Source: an uncultured Actinomycetes bacterium (GTDB taxonomy: Bacteria; Actinomycetota; Actinomycetes; Nanopelagicales; Nanopelagicaceae). From it: a stretch of DNA of 18,617 bases. The notes below the pieces were generated by a model. It saw only the letters and a list, made by a program, of their open reading frames with translations. It had not been told where the DNA came from and did not search any database. The stretch is taken from assembly GCA_903928395.1 (NCBI GenBank), contig CAIYQS010000134.1:1-18617 (forward strand), in the 5' to 3' direction. Each line of letters starts with the position of its first letter. Position 1 is the stretch's first letter. Both the position numbers and the translations under genes were made by a program. Shown here one piece after another: positions 1 through 7,053 of this stretch.

Positions 1-2
1 AA

Positions 3-779
3 CTCCACCACTACACCGGATTAATTGGAACTTCGGTAAGCGGCGCATTCTTGGTTTTAATTGCCCTGCTCAACCTCATTGTCTTGTGGTCAGTCTTAAA
101 GGTGTTTGTTGCGATGCGTAAAGGCACCTATAACGAAGCCGAACTAGAAAAGCATTTAGATTCCCGCGGATTTATGATGCGATTCTTTGGTCCAATAGCT
201 CGTCGAATTGATGCGAGTTGGAAAATGTATCCGCTTGGAATTCTATTTGGACTTGGGTTTGATACGGCAACCGAAGTAGCACTTCTGGTGCTCGCCGGCT
301 CTTCCGTGGTGGCTGGACTCCCCTGGTGGGCAATTCTCTCGCTCCCAATGTTGTTTGCAGGTGGAATGAGCCTGCTCGATACCATCGATGGTTCGTTCAT
401 GAACTTCGCGTACGGTTGGGCATTCTCTAAACCGGTACGGAAGGTTTATTACAACATAGTTATCACCGGACTTTCGGTTGTTGTTGCTCTCTTTATCGGC
501 GGACTTGAGGTAGCTCAAGTATTTGCCCAGCAACTCAAACTCACTGGAGGTTTTTGGAATTACGCGTTGGCATTTAATATCAACAAGGCTGGTTTCATCA
601 TCGTCATTATGTTTGTGGCTGTATGGGGAGTTGCACTCACAGTCTGGCGTTTTGGAAAGATCGAAAATAGGTGGCATGACCACGCGCACAAAGCTCAACT
701 CAATCGTGGCGAATCAGAAGATCACGCTGCTGCCGGTATCGAACTCGGACCAATTACCGAAGGATTTAAAATTATTTAG
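3..779 (+). CDS. Nickel/cobalt transporter, NiCoT (HoxN/NixA) family, 5'-truncated
   Basis: This is a secondary transporter of the inner membrane that imports Ni2+ and/or Co2+. The frame is open from base 3, so the gene enters from outside the window; 258 residues are visible. The first TTG at 51 is only the first start-like codon and lies inside a conserved segment (LIGTSVSGAFL), so it is not the start. Family signatures seen are LGFDTATEVALL and, about 40 residues later, GMSLLDTIDGSFMNFAYGWA, followed by long hydrophobic segments consistent with the last membrane helices. The tail is hydrophilic and His-bearing (RWHDHAHKAQ). The N-terminal His/Asp-rich motif (HAxDADHI) that defines metal binding in the family would lie upstream and cannot be checked. 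Nickel and cobalt cannot be told apart from this part. It converges on ino1 across a terminator. Confidence 0.9.
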   Translation, partial: LHHYTGLIGTSVSGAFLVLIALLNLIVLWSVLKVFVAMRKGTYNEAELEKHLDSRGFMMRFFGPIARRIDASWKMYPLGILFGLGFDTATEVALLVLAGSSVVAGLPWWAILSLPMLFAGGMSLLDTIDGSFMNFAYGWAFSKPVRKVYYNIVITGLSVVVALFIGGLEVAQVFAQQLKLTGGFWNYALAFNINKAGFIIVIMFVAVWGVALTVWRFGKIENRWHDHAHKAQLNRGESEDHAAAGIELGPITEGFKII

Positions 780-810
780 TGCACGGAGTAAATTTCAATC
801 TTTACGCTAA

Positions 811-849
811 AAAGCCGGCATTCCGAATTTTTCTCGGAAGGCCGGCTTT
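811..849. terminator. Bidirectional intrinsic terminator
   Basis: The outer stem AAAGCCGGC (811-819) pairs fully with GCCGGCTTT (841-849). After one A/G mismatch, an inner stem TTCCGA (821-826) pairs with TCGGAA (834-839) around a 7-base loop. The A-rich left edge and T-rich right edge give a T-tail in both directions. It sits between the convergent ends of the NiCoT transporter and ino1 and can serve both. Confidence 0.93.
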
Positions 850-867
850 TGAAAATACCTAAAACTA

Positions 868-1956
868 TTAGCGCTCTAACTTCCCGGCGATAAATTCTTC
901 GGTCCGTTCGTGTGCGACTTCATCAGTGTATTGAACTGGTGGGGACTTCATGAAGTAACTTGAAGGCGAGAGCAATGGACCGCCAATTTTGCGATCAAGT
1001 GCGATTTTTGCACAGCGGAGTGCATCAATGATGACTCCAGCAGAGTTAGGAGAATCCCATACTTCGAGTTTGTACTCAAGGTTGAGCGGAACATCACCGA
1101 AAGCACGACCTTCGAGGCGGACGTACGCCCATTTGCGATCATCTAACCAAGGGATGTAATCCGATGGTCCAATGTGAACATTCTTAGCACCCATGTCGTG
1201 ATCAAGCTGAGAAGTCACGGATTGGGTTTTTGATATCTTCTTTGACTCTAAGCGATCGCGCTCCAACATGTTCTTGAAATCCATATTTCCACCAACGTTG
1301 AGTTGGTAGGTACGATCTAAGTGAACGCCGCGGTCTTGGAACAGCTTTGCCATGATGCGGTGCGTAATTGTTGCTCCTACTTGGGACTTGATGTCATCTC
1401 CCACGATTGGCAAACCAGCCTTGGTGAATTTGTCGGCCCACTCTGGATCAGAAGCAATGAAAACAGGAAGTGCATTGACGAATGCGACTCCAGCATCAAG
1501 TGCACATTGGGCGTAGAACTTGGCTGCGTGCTCTGAACCGACGGGCAAGTAGCAGATGAGAACATCAACTTTGCGTTCCTTGAGAACGGCAACAATGTCG
1601 ACAGGCTCTGCCGTTGATTCTACGATCGTCTCGCGGTAGTAGCGTCCCAAACCATCTAAGGTGTGACCGCGTTGAACGATGAGTCCAGTTGAACCGACAT
1701 CGCAAAACTTGATGGTGTTGTTTTCAGAGGCCCACATCGCATCTGCGAGGTCAAGACCAACCTTCTTTGCATCAACATCGAATGCAGCAACGAAATTTAC
1801 GTCGCGAACATGGTAACCACCAAGGACTGCATGCATTAGTCCAGGGATCTCGACATCGGGTGCCGCATCCTTGTAGTAAGTCACGCCTTGGATGAGCGAG
1901 TTCGCGCAGTTACCTACGCCGATAATCGCTACGCGGATTTCTTTACTGTTAGTCAC
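868..1956 (-). CDS. ino1: Inositol-3-phosphate synthase (myo-inositol-1-phosphate synthase)
   Basis: This cytoplasmic NAD-dependent enzyme converts glucose 6-phosphate to 1D-myo-inositol 3-phosphate, the first step to phosphatidylinositol, PIMs and, in some actinobacteria, mycothiol. The product is 362 residues, close to the actinobacterial Ino1 size of about 360. The N-terminal Rossmann motif is VAIIGVGNCANSLIQGV (residues 9-25). The central NVGGNMDFKNML and SDYIPWLDDRKWAYVRLEG blocks belong to the synthase catalytic domain. The GTG at 1956 is chosen because it is preceded by AAGGA seven bases upstream and overlaps the padR stop as GTGA, and because upstream in-frame codons lie within padR. 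An in-frame ATG at 2037 would give an unusual 27-residue extension. It forms an operon with padR upstream, as in M. tuberculosis Rv0047c-Rv0046c. Confidence 0.96.
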   Translation of the reverse strand: MTNSKEIRVAIIGVGNCANSLIQGVTYYKDAAPDVEIPGLMHAVLGGYHVRDVNFVAAFDVDAKKVGLDLADAMWASENNTIKFCDVGSTGLIVQRGHTLDGLGRYYRETIVESTAEPVDIVAVLKERKVDVLICYLPVGSEHAAKFYAQCALDAGVAFVNALPVFIASDPEWADKFTKAGLPIVGDDIKSQVGATITHRIMAKLFQDRGVHLDRTYQLNVGGNMDFKNMLERDRLESKKISKTQSVTSQLDHDMGAKNVHIGPSDYIPWLDDRKWAYVRLEGRAFGDVPLNLEYKLEVWDSPNSAGVIIDALRCAKIALDRKIGGPLLSPSSYFMKSPPVQYTDEVAHERTEEFIAGKLER

Positions 1957-2495
1957 AGGGAGTTCCTTTCGGTGTTGATCATTTCTTGTAACCAAGCGAT
2001 TTCTCGTTCGGCGGATTCCAATGAGTGACGACGCCACTCAACTAAATAACGGTCTATCCCCTCGGGAGACTTTTCGAGTTCGCCTCGAAGGATCATGGCC
2101 TTCTCAGCTAATTTGTGGTGTCGTCCTTCAAGAATTTGCAGGCGATTACGTTGGGGAGTTGGGCCAAAAAAGGCAAAGCGAACTTCAAAACTTTCATCTT
2201 CCCAGCTATCTGGCTCGCTGCTCGAAGAGATCGATTCAAAGCGTTTACGTCCTTCTTCGGTGATTGCATAAACGATTCGAGAACGTCTGCTCAGTCCAGG
2301 TTCAGCCGAAAGGCTTTCCTGGATGACTCCAGCGTCTAACATCCGGTGGAGTTGGGGATAAAGGACAGAAAACGAGAGCGCACGGAAAGGGCCATAAATG
2401 GCTGTCATCCGCTTACGCAGTTCGTACCCATGAAGTGGGCCCTGGCTTAGTACGCCTAACAAGGCGAACTCAAGGGATTCACTACGCGAGCGCAT
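1953..2495 (-). CDS. PadR-family transcriptional regulator
   Basis: This is a winged-helix DNA-binding repressor, probably dimeric. The N-terminal PadR domain is plain: SLEFALLGVLSQGPLHGYELRKRM, then a recognition region with SVLYPQLHRMLDAGVI and a wing ending in YAITEEGRKRFESI (about residues 5-82). A C-terminal helical domain (about residues 90-180; FEVRFAFFGP, then amphipathic helices with EWRRHSLESAEREIAWLQEMI) matches the Vir_act_alpha_C type. The start is set at the ATG at 2495 because GGAG lies 7 bases upstream; an earlier in-frame ATG at 2516 adds seven residues but has no ribosome-binding site. It overlaps ino1 by four bases (GTGA), so the two are translationally coupled. PadR next to ino1 is a conserved actinobacterial pairing. 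The effector is unknown. It probably also controls the divergent exporter through the palindromes at 2532-2572 (inference). Confidence 0.93.
   Translation of the reverse strand: MRSRSESLEFALLGVLSQGPLHGYELRKRMTAIYGPFRALSFSVLYPQLHRMLDAGVIQESLSAEPGLSRRSRIVYAITEEGRKRFESISSSSEPDSWEDESFEVRFAFFGPTPQRNRLQILEGRHHKLAEKAMILRGELEKSPEGIDRYLVEWRRHSLESAEREIAWLQEMINTERNSL
1964..1968 (-). promoter_or_regulatory. Shine-Dalgarno site of ino1
   Basis: AAGGA on the minus strand, 7 bases before the GTG at 1956. It lies inside the last codons of padR and decides the ino1 start in favour of the overlapping GTGA arrangement. Confidence 0.75.
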
Positions 2496-2502
2496 CTTTG
2501 GA

Positions 2503-2506
2503 CTCC
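2503..2506 (-). promoter_or_regulatory. Shine-Dalgarno site deciding the padR start
   Basis: GGAG on the minus strand, 7 bases before the ATG at 2495 and downstream of the alternative ATG at 2516. It supports the shorter 180-residue product. Confidence 0.6.
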
Positions 2507-2522
2507 AGAATCTCATTAGATC

Positions 2523-2572
2523 GTTACGATCTATCGAATCGATATAACGAGTCGTAACCTATCGAATCGATA
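2523..2572. promoter_or_regulatory. Palindromic operator region between padR and the LysE exporter
   Basis: Two identical copies of the perfect palindrome TATCGA-A-TCGATA lie at 2532-2544 and 2560-2572, 28 bases start to start. Between them is ACGA-G-TCGT (2547-2555). GTTACGA (2523-2529) and TCGTAAC (2552-2558) form a further inverted repeat around the first copy. The identical, spaced, two-fold symmetric sites are what a dimeric repressor would bind. The adjacent PadR is the natural candidate, but binding is inferred. The sites flank the start of padR and lie upstream of the exporter -10 box. Confidence 0.75.
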
Positions 2573-2605
2573 CAAAACTGTCTACTGAGACGCGCTCGAC
2601 TCAAG

Positions 2606-2611
2606 TATCCT
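2606..2611 (+). promoter_or_regulatory. -10 box of the LysE-type exporter, leaderless layout
   Basis: TATCCT ends exactly six bases before the GTG at 2618, so transcription would begin at or next to the start codon. No Shine-Dalgarno is present and no convincing -35 box is seen. Confidence 0.6.
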
Positions 2612-2617
2612 CCCCGA

Positions 2618-3268
2618 GTGACTTTGATCATCCCTTCGCGGCTCTGGGAGTACCTGGTGGCCACGACGCTGATTATTTGGGCTCCAGGGCCAAGTGTGCT
2701 CTTTACGATTGCTAGAGCCATCTCCTGGGGTCGAACAGTCGCAATTGCCTCCGTTATAGGAAATGTGCTGGGTGAATTCACGATTTCGCTCGTTGTCGCC
2801 GTAGGGCTCGGACCAGTTTTGCAGCGATCGCATCCCTTTTTCATTGGGGTGCAATGGTTAGGGGCGGCGTACCTGGTACACCTAGGGATTGACGCCTTGC
2901 GGCACAGCAAGGAGCACGCTGAGGCGATGACCGACCTGAGCGGCGGCAAACCTTCTTTCTGGAAAACAGTCCGCCAGGGATACGCAGTTGGGGTTCTCAA
3001 TCCGAAAACGCTGGTTTTCTTTGCCGCGATCTTGCCGCAGTTTACGGATAGGACTAAGGGTCATTTGACCTCGCAGCTGATTTTGCTCGGGACTATCTTC
3101 TGCCTCATCGCTTTAATCTCTGATGGAGCTTGGGGAATCGTCGCTGGGACGATTAGGGTCTGGCTCTCATCAAATACAAACCGGCTGGAAAGGCTTCGCA
3201 TGGGCGGAGGGACGGTCATGATTGGTCTTGGCATCCTGACTTTTGTTAACTCAATTTTTCACTCCTAA
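2618..3268 (+). CDS. LysE/RhtB-family amino-acid exporter
   Basis: This is an inner-membrane exporter of the LysE superfamily, which generally pumps out amino acids or related small molecules using the proton gradient. The product is 216 residues, typical for the family (about 200-220). The N-terminal helix carries the diagnostic proline-glycine turn (APGPSVLFTIARAISWGR, residues 22-39), and a second segment is rich in small residues (ASVIGNVLGEFTISLVVAVGLG). The conserved interior GVLNPKTLVFFAAILPQF marks the start of the C-terminal half, which ends in two further hydrophobic helices. The GTG start is supported by the -10 box six bases upstream. It is divergent from padR and shares the palindromic operator region, so it may be derepressed by a PadR ligand. 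The substrate cannot be read from sequence. No obvious terminator follows. Confidence 0.9.
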   Translation: MTLIIPSRLWEYLVATTLIIWAPGPSVLFTIARAISWGRTVAIASVIGNVLGEFTISLVVAVGLGPVLQRSHPFFIGVQWLGAAYLVHLGIDALRHSKEHAEAMTDLSGGKPSFWKTVRQGYAVGVLNPKTLVFFAAILPQFTDRTKGHLTSQLILLGTIFCLIALISDGAWGIVAGTIRVWLSSNTNRLERLRMGGGTVMIGLGILTFVNSIFHS

Positions 3269-3281
3269 CGCTTCTCACCAT

Positions 3282-3319
3282 TCTAAAAACAACCCACCTT
3301 TCTTAAAACAACCCACATT
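3282..3319. repeat. Tandem 19-bp direct repeat
   Basis: Two adjoining 19-base units (3282-3300 and 3301-3319) match at 17 of 19 positions and share the core AAAACAACCCAC (3286-3297 and 3305-3316). They lie in the 158-base gap between the exporter and the nuclease-like gene. They could be a paired protein-binding site or a recent slippage duplication. Nothing else in the gap explains them. Confidence 0.65.
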
Positions 3320-3369
3320 GAGCAAGTGGCGATCCCGCCAGATGTCTGCGCATTAGTACAGACTTCGGC

Positions 3370-3379
3370 TATAAATAAT
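3370..3379 (+). promoter_or_regulatory. Possible promoter -10 region of the PD-(D/E)XK gene
   Basis: The AT-rich run TATAAATAAT lies about 50 bases before the ATG at 3427. Unlike most genes here, this one has no -10 box six bases before its start. It has a purine-rich stretch (GAGAGAAGTAGG) that could act as a weak ribosome-binding site, and a short GGGG-TGCT-CCCC hairpin (3393-3404) would lie in the leader. No clear -35 box is seen. Confidence 0.35.
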
Positions 3380-3426
3380 CCTTAAATAAGTAGGGGTGCT
3401 CCCCCGCTCGAGAGAAGTAGGTCACC

Positions 3427-4101
3427 ATGGGCGATCCACGCGCCGCCATTAGTCCAAGTCATTTAACGTACGCCTGGGGCGACTGCCATCGCTGTCTATG
3501 GTTGCAATACAACCATTCTGTTGCTGCCCCGATGCAGATGCCGCTCATCGGAGATCTCGCTGATATGCAGGAGCGCTACTTCATAGGCGCCAAGACTTCA
3601 GATATGCACCCCGATCTTCCAGAAGGTCGCGTCCATTCGCACGGTGGATGGGTTGCCTCCGAAAATATTGTCGTCGATGGAATCGACTCTGGGTTATTCA
3701 TCAGAGGAAAATATGACCTGCTCCTTGAATTCGCGGATGGCACCTTCGGGATCATCGATTGCAAATTACAGAAGAAGGATTATGACAAGAGTTCGTTTTA
3801 CGCACCACAACTTGAGGCGTACGCCTTCAGCCTAGAAAATCCACAAAAAGATTCCCCTAAGAAGATTTCGTTGATTGGGCTTTATACCTGGTCGCTTGAC
3901 CGAGCATCAGGGAATCTAACTGCTGGTTTTGGCTATCGCGTTAATAGTTCCTGGTTTCCGGCGGAGCGAAATCCACTGGCGCTTCAACAGCGTTTATCAG
4001 ATTTGGTTCGAATGGTCCGAGGAGAATGCCCACCTGCTAAGGACGGTTGCGGAACGTGCGACTACGTTTATGCAAGACGAGAGATCTTAGGAAACGGCTA
4101 A
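3427..4101 (+). CDS. Solitary Cas4/RecB-like PD-(D/E)XK protein with candidate Fe-S cysteines
   Basis: This is a 224-residue predicted nuclease-fold protein. The RecB/Cas4-type core is visible: Asp97 in GKYDLLLE, Asp111-Cys-Lys113 in the next strand (IIDCKLQ), and the downstream QLEAYAF motif (Gln128, Tyr132) that typifies RecB-like nucleases. Cysteines sit where the four Fe-S ligands of Cas4 and AddB lie: CHRC near the N-terminus (Cys20, Cys23) and Cys201, Cys208, Cys211 at the C-terminus. The N-terminal pattern SPSHLTYAWGDCHRCLWL resembles standalone PD-(D/E)XK proteins (SPSkL...CPrCfwL) found in many uncultured bacteria. No helicase, cas gene or CRISPR lies nearby, so it is not part of a visible CRISPR or RecBCD/AddAB set. 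Its substrate is unknown. It overlaps plsC by four bases at the convergent stops. Confidence 0.78.
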   Translation: MGDPRAAISPSHLTYAWGDCHRCLWLQYNHSVAAPMQMPLIGDLADMQERYFIGAKTSDMHPDLPEGRVHSHGGWVASENIVVDGIDSGLFIRGKYDLLLEFADGTFGIIDCKLQKKDYDKSSFYAPQLEAYAFSLENPQKDSPKKISLIGLYTWSLDRASGNLTAGFGYRVNSSWFPAERNPLALQQRLSDLVRMVRGECPPAKDGCGTCDYVYARREILGNG

Positions 4102-4790
4102 TTCTCTTCATTCTTTTTTAGCTCTTCCGCAATAGCGTTCTTTGCGTCTGAGGCGTACATGTCAACATAAACCTGTCCCGAAATTTTCTGTATACCGTGC
4201 ATGATTTCATCGGTTACTGTGCGCAAAAATGTCAGATCGCTCGAATCACCTTCGAAGTACATTGGTTCGCCAAATACCATCTCAACGCGACGGACCTTTG
4301 GTACAACCTGCCCAGTAGGTTGAATCTCTGCGGTATTGAACATCGCGACAGGGACGACAGGCGCTCCCGAGTCAATGGCCATTCGCGCGATGCCAGTTCG
4401 GCCTTTATAAAGCCGTCCATCTGGGGAACGGGTACCCTCTGGATATATTCCAATACATTGACCTTCTTCGAGTAGCTTAAGACCGGTTCGAATCGCGGCT
4501 TCACTACGTCGCCCGCCGGAGCGATCAACGGGAACTTGCCCAAGGGCTTGGAAAGTAATTTTTTTAATAAATCCTTTAAAGCCTGGAGAAGTGAAGTACT
4601 CACTCTTTGCCATGAAAGTGACTTTTCGCGGAACAACGAGTGGCATAAAAATCGAGTCACTAAATGAGAGATGGTTGGAGGCAATAATTACTGGCCCAAG
4701 ATTTGGAACCTGTCGAAGACCGGTCACTTTGGGCCTAAAAAGAACCATCAGAATGGGAGTTAGGAAGGACTTGAGAAATGTGTAGGCCAC
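4098..4790 (-). CDS. plsC: 1-acyl-sn-glycerol-3-phosphate acyltransferase
   Basis: This membrane-associated enzyme transfers an acyl chain to lysophosphatidic acid, giving phosphatidic acid, the precursor of all phospholipids. The acyltransferase block I NHLSFSD (His40 and Asp45, the HX4D catalytic pair) and block III YPEGTRS (residues 116-122) are intact, followed by PVVPVAMFNT (block IV). From memory it resembles M. tuberculosis Rv2182c, including the SGQxYVDxYA segment near the C-terminus. I prefer the GTG at 4790 (230 residues): AAGGAG lies 10 bases upstream, and the homologue's N-terminus aligns there. The ATG at 4811 gives seven more residues without a ribosome-binding site. A PlsC paralogue with a different acyl acceptor cannot be excluded. 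No partner gene lies downstream on its strand. Confidence 0.9.
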   Translation of the reverse strand: MAYTFLKSFLTPILMVLFRPKVTGLRQVPNLGPVIIASNHLSFSDSIFMPLVVPRKVTFMAKSEYFTSPGFKGFIKKITFQALGQVPVDRSGGRRSEAAIRTGLKLLEEGQCIGIYPEGTRSPDGRLYKGRTGIARMAIDSGAPVVPVAMFNTAEIQPTGQVVPKVRRVEMVFGEPMYFEGDSSDLTFLRTVTDEIMHGIQKISGQVYVDMYASDAKNAIAEELKKNEEN

Positions 4791-4800
4791 GTGCCTTGCG

Positions 4801-4806
4801 CTCCTT
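4801..4806 (-). promoter_or_regulatory. Shine-Dalgarno site supporting the plsC GTG start
   Basis: AAGGAG on the minus strand, 10 bases before the GTG at 4790 and inside the coding sequence if the ATG at 4811 were used. It favours the shorter product. Confidence 0.55.
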
Positions 4807-4914
4807 CCCATAAAAGTCTTGCAGCTGACCGGGGCTTGCCGGGCTAGAAACTCCAGCCGAAAGCTCAGGGGTCTAATTTAGGGGTTAATGACCACTCTGT
4901 GACACCATCTGAGC

Positions 4915-6027
4915 GTGACTTCCATATCAAACTCAGAAAGTTTTTACCTTTCTGGCGGAAAAACTGGCATTTTGCTGCTCCATGGCTTCACAGGTTCTCC
5001 CGCTTCAGTTCTTCCTTGGGCACAAGGAATTCATGATGCTGGTTTCACGGTTTCCGTCCCGCGTATTGCGGGACATGGAACGAAGTGGGAAGACCTCAAT
5101 CGAAGCAGCTGGCAGGATTGGTACGACTCCGTTGAAACCGCCTTTCTTACCTTAAAAGCAAATTGCGATCGCGTCTTCGTTGGTGGCTTCTCAGTAGGTG
5201 GTGCACTTGCACTTAAACTTGCCCAGATTCGCGGAAGTGAAATCGAAGGTCTCTTACTTCTCAACCCATCAATCTTTGATGATCGAAATTTTTTCAAACT
5301 GGTTCCGATTCTCAAACACTTCCTTCCTTCAATTAAAGGTGGCGAAAGTGATGTGGCCCAACCGCATCCACCCAAACACGGATACGACCGAATTCCACTT
5401 AAGGCGTTGGATTCAGTGCGTGTACTCTGGAAACAAGTTGAACACGATCTCTATTTGGTGGATCTTCCAGTTTTGATCGGATACTCGATCAACGATCACG
5501 TTGTCAGTCCTAACTGTAGCCACACCGTCATCGACAACATCTCTTCACCAAGTATTCGAGAAATTGTTTTTGAACGATCGTTTCACAATGTTGCACTTGA
5601 CTACGAAGTCCAAGATCTGATCGCAGAAAGTATCGAGTACATTCAAGATGTCCTCACTGGTGAATTCGAACGCACAAACGAAAGTGATGAAACAGAACTC
5701 ATCAATGCCGAATTCGAATCAATAGTTTCGCAACTCTCACTCGATGAGTCGGCACCTACCACCTATCTCGATGAGCTCGATAGAAGAGGTGATGAGCATT
5801 TTGTGCACCCCGATCCGGAACTTCCACAAGTGGATCAATCAGCCCGCATCGCACTCATCTGTTTAATTGCTGGTCCTGCTTACCTGTTGCTCGAATACAC
5901 GACCGGATTTACTTTCTTCGGTACCGGACCATGGCCGGGAGTTTTATTATTCATCGGAGGTGTCGTCGCATCAATAATCCGCTTGGCACGAAATGACGAC
6001 GATTTTGATGATGGAGCAGAAGTTTAA
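4915..6027 (+). CDS. Alpha/beta hydrolase (carboxylesterase/monoacylglycerol-lipase type) with C-terminal membrane anchor
   Basis: Residues 1-245 are a serine hydrolase fold like Est30 carboxylesterase. The oxyanion segment is HGFTGSP (23-29), the nucleophile elbow GFSVGG (Ser93), and the likely acid and base are Asp194 (SINDHVV) and His224 (SFHNVALDYE), so the catalytic triad looks complete. An acidic linker (about 246-305) follows, then two hydrophobic helices (about 311-328 and 342-356) and a terminal acidic tail DDDFDDGAEV. Est30-type enzymes are about 250 residues, so the 120-residue extension is extra and probably anchors the enzyme to the inner face of the membrane. The substrate is unknown; a lipid ester fits the plsC and fadD context. 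The GTG start has no clear ribosome-binding site; CACCAT six bases upstream is a weak -10. It converges on the ROK kinase with a three-base gap. Confidence 0.85.
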   Translation: MTSISNSESFYLSGGKTGILLLHGFTGSPASVLPWAQGIHDAGFTVSVPRIAGHGTKWEDLNRSSWQDWYDSVETAFLTLKANCDRVFVGGFSVGGALALKLAQIRGSEIEGLLLLNPSIFDDRNFFKLVPILKHFLPSIKGGESDVAQPHPPKHGYDRIPLKALDSVRVLWKQVEHDLYLVDLPVLIGYSINDHVVSPNCSHTVIDNISSPSIREIVFERSFHNVALDYEVQDLIAESIEYIQDVLTGEFERTNESDETELINAEFESIVSQLSLDESAPTTYLDELDRRGDEHFVHPDPELPQVDQSARIALICLIAGPAYLLLEYTTGFTFFGTGPWPGVLLFIGGVVASIIRLARNDDDFDDGAEV

Positions 6028-6030
6028 ATA

Positions 6031-6978
6031 TTAACGACGAGCGAGATCTGCTACTCCAACGAGGCCTGCATCATTCCCAAGTTCTGCAACTAAAACTTTC
6101 GGAGCAGGATGCTTGCCGGAAAAAGGCATATATTTTTCGATAGCAGCACGAGTAGGTTTCATCAATAAATCCCCTGCATCAATTACTCCACCACCAATAA
6201 CTACGCAAGCCGGATCCACAATTACGCAGATTGAGGCGATTCCAGCACCCAACCACTCTCCCGTTGTATTAAATGCGCCTACTGCAATCGGATCACCTTC
6301 GCGAGCGGCATCAGTTATGTGATTTCCCTTAATGCCTGCGATCGTTCCATCACCACGCGAAAGCAAAGATGCCCCACTTGCCGGATCCTTTTCGATGGCT
6401 TCAAGCAAATGGCGGTGCAACGCAGTTCCCGATGCATATTGTTCGAAACACCCAAACTTTCCGCAACCACATGGGTGACCGTCTGGAACAACTCGCATGT
6501 GGCCAAACTCTGCCGCGACTCCGAATGCTCCACGATAGAGCGCTCCGTTATTTACTAACCCGCCACCAATTCCGGTACCAACGGTGACCATCATCAGTTC
6601 ACTCTCGCCGCGTCCAGCTCCATAAACTGCTTCACCCCAGGCCGCAGCGTTCGCATCATTTTCGATGACAACCGGGAGATTTATTTCGCGTGAGATTTCT
6701 GCCTTGAGATTAATTCCGTTCCACCCTGCAATATTTGGAGTTGCGAGCATAGTTTGCCGATCGGAGGAGACAAAACCCGCTGCTGATATCCCTACGCTGG
6801 TAGCGGAATGTTGGGCGAGCAATTCCTGGATGACGCCAATGATGGTCTGAGTAAGTGCGATTCCACCTACCTTAGGAGTGTCTTCACGATGGGTAGTAAG
6901 AATGTTGCCTTCCGAATCCACGACTCCGCCAAGAACTTTGGTGCCCCCGATATCTACACCGATGCTGAAGTTTTCCAC
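6031..6978 (-). CDS. glk: ROK-family glucokinase
   Basis: This is a cytoplasmic sugar kinase that phosphorylates glucose to glucose 6-phosphate with ATP (or another phosphoryl donor). The product is 315 residues, usual for actinobacterial ROK glucokinases. The phosphate-binding loop DIGGTK is at residues 9-14. The sugar-binding ENDAN segment holds the probable catalytic Asp108. GTGIGGG is at 134-140, and the zinc site is EFGH followed by CGCGKFGCFEQ (His160, Cys170, Cys172, Cys177). No N-terminal helix-turn-helix is present, so it is a kinase and not a ROK repressor. The GTG start is supported by a -10 box six bases upstream. Its product feeds glycolysis and also Ino1. Another hexose, such as N-acetylglucosamine, is possible because ROK kinases are hard to separate by motif. 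Confidence 0.88.
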   Translation of the reverse strand: MENFSIGVDIGGTKVLGGVVDSEGNILTTHREDTPKVGGIALTQTIIGVIQELLAQHSATSVGISAAGFVSSDRQTMLATPNIAGWNGINLKAEISREINLPVVIENDANAAAWGEAVYGAGRGESELMMVTVGTGIGGGLVNNGALYRGAFGVAAEFGHMRVVPDGHPCGCGKFGCFEQYASGTALHRHLLEAIEKDPASGASLLSRGDGTIAGIKGNHITDAAREGDPIAVGAFNTTGEWLGAGIASICVIVDPACVVIGGGVIDAGDLLMKPTRAAIEKYMPFSGKHPAPKVLVAELGNDAGLVGVADLARR

Positions 6979-6984
6979 CTGCGA

Positions 6985-6990
6985 AGGTTA
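6985..6990 (-). promoter_or_regulatory. -10 box of the ROK kinase, leaderless layout
   Basis: TAACCT on the minus strand ends six bases before the GTG at 6978. No Shine-Dalgarno precedes the start. Confidence 0.6.
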
Positions 6991-7041
6991 CCCTGTGAAG
7001 ATAAATCCGCGTGAAGCGCTGAAAGTTCGCGTCTTTCCCAC

Positions 7042-7047
7042 TAGCGT
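7042..7047 (+). promoter_or_regulatory. -10 box of the acyl-CoA synthetase gene, leaderless layout
   Basis: TAGCGT ends six bases before the ATG at 7054. CTGAAA at 7019-7024 is a weak -35 candidate with a 17-base spacer. It is divergent from the ROK kinase promoter. Confidence 0.6.
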
Positions 7048-7053
7048 TCTCGC

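Noticed and set aside
51..779. TTG at 51 as the true start of the NiCoT transporter
   Set aside because: The frame is open to the window edge and the residues before 51 (HHYTGLIGTSVSG) belong to a conserved part of the family.
2524..3000. A 158-codon minus-strand frame covering the start of the LysE gene
   Set aside because: It would run through the palindromic operator region and the exporter's conserved PGP helix; its composition shows no protein family.
3427..4101. Calling this gene cas4 and inferring a CRISPR system
   Set aside because: There are no repeat-spacer arrays and no other cas genes in the window, and RecB-like folds of this kind occur widely outside CRISPR.
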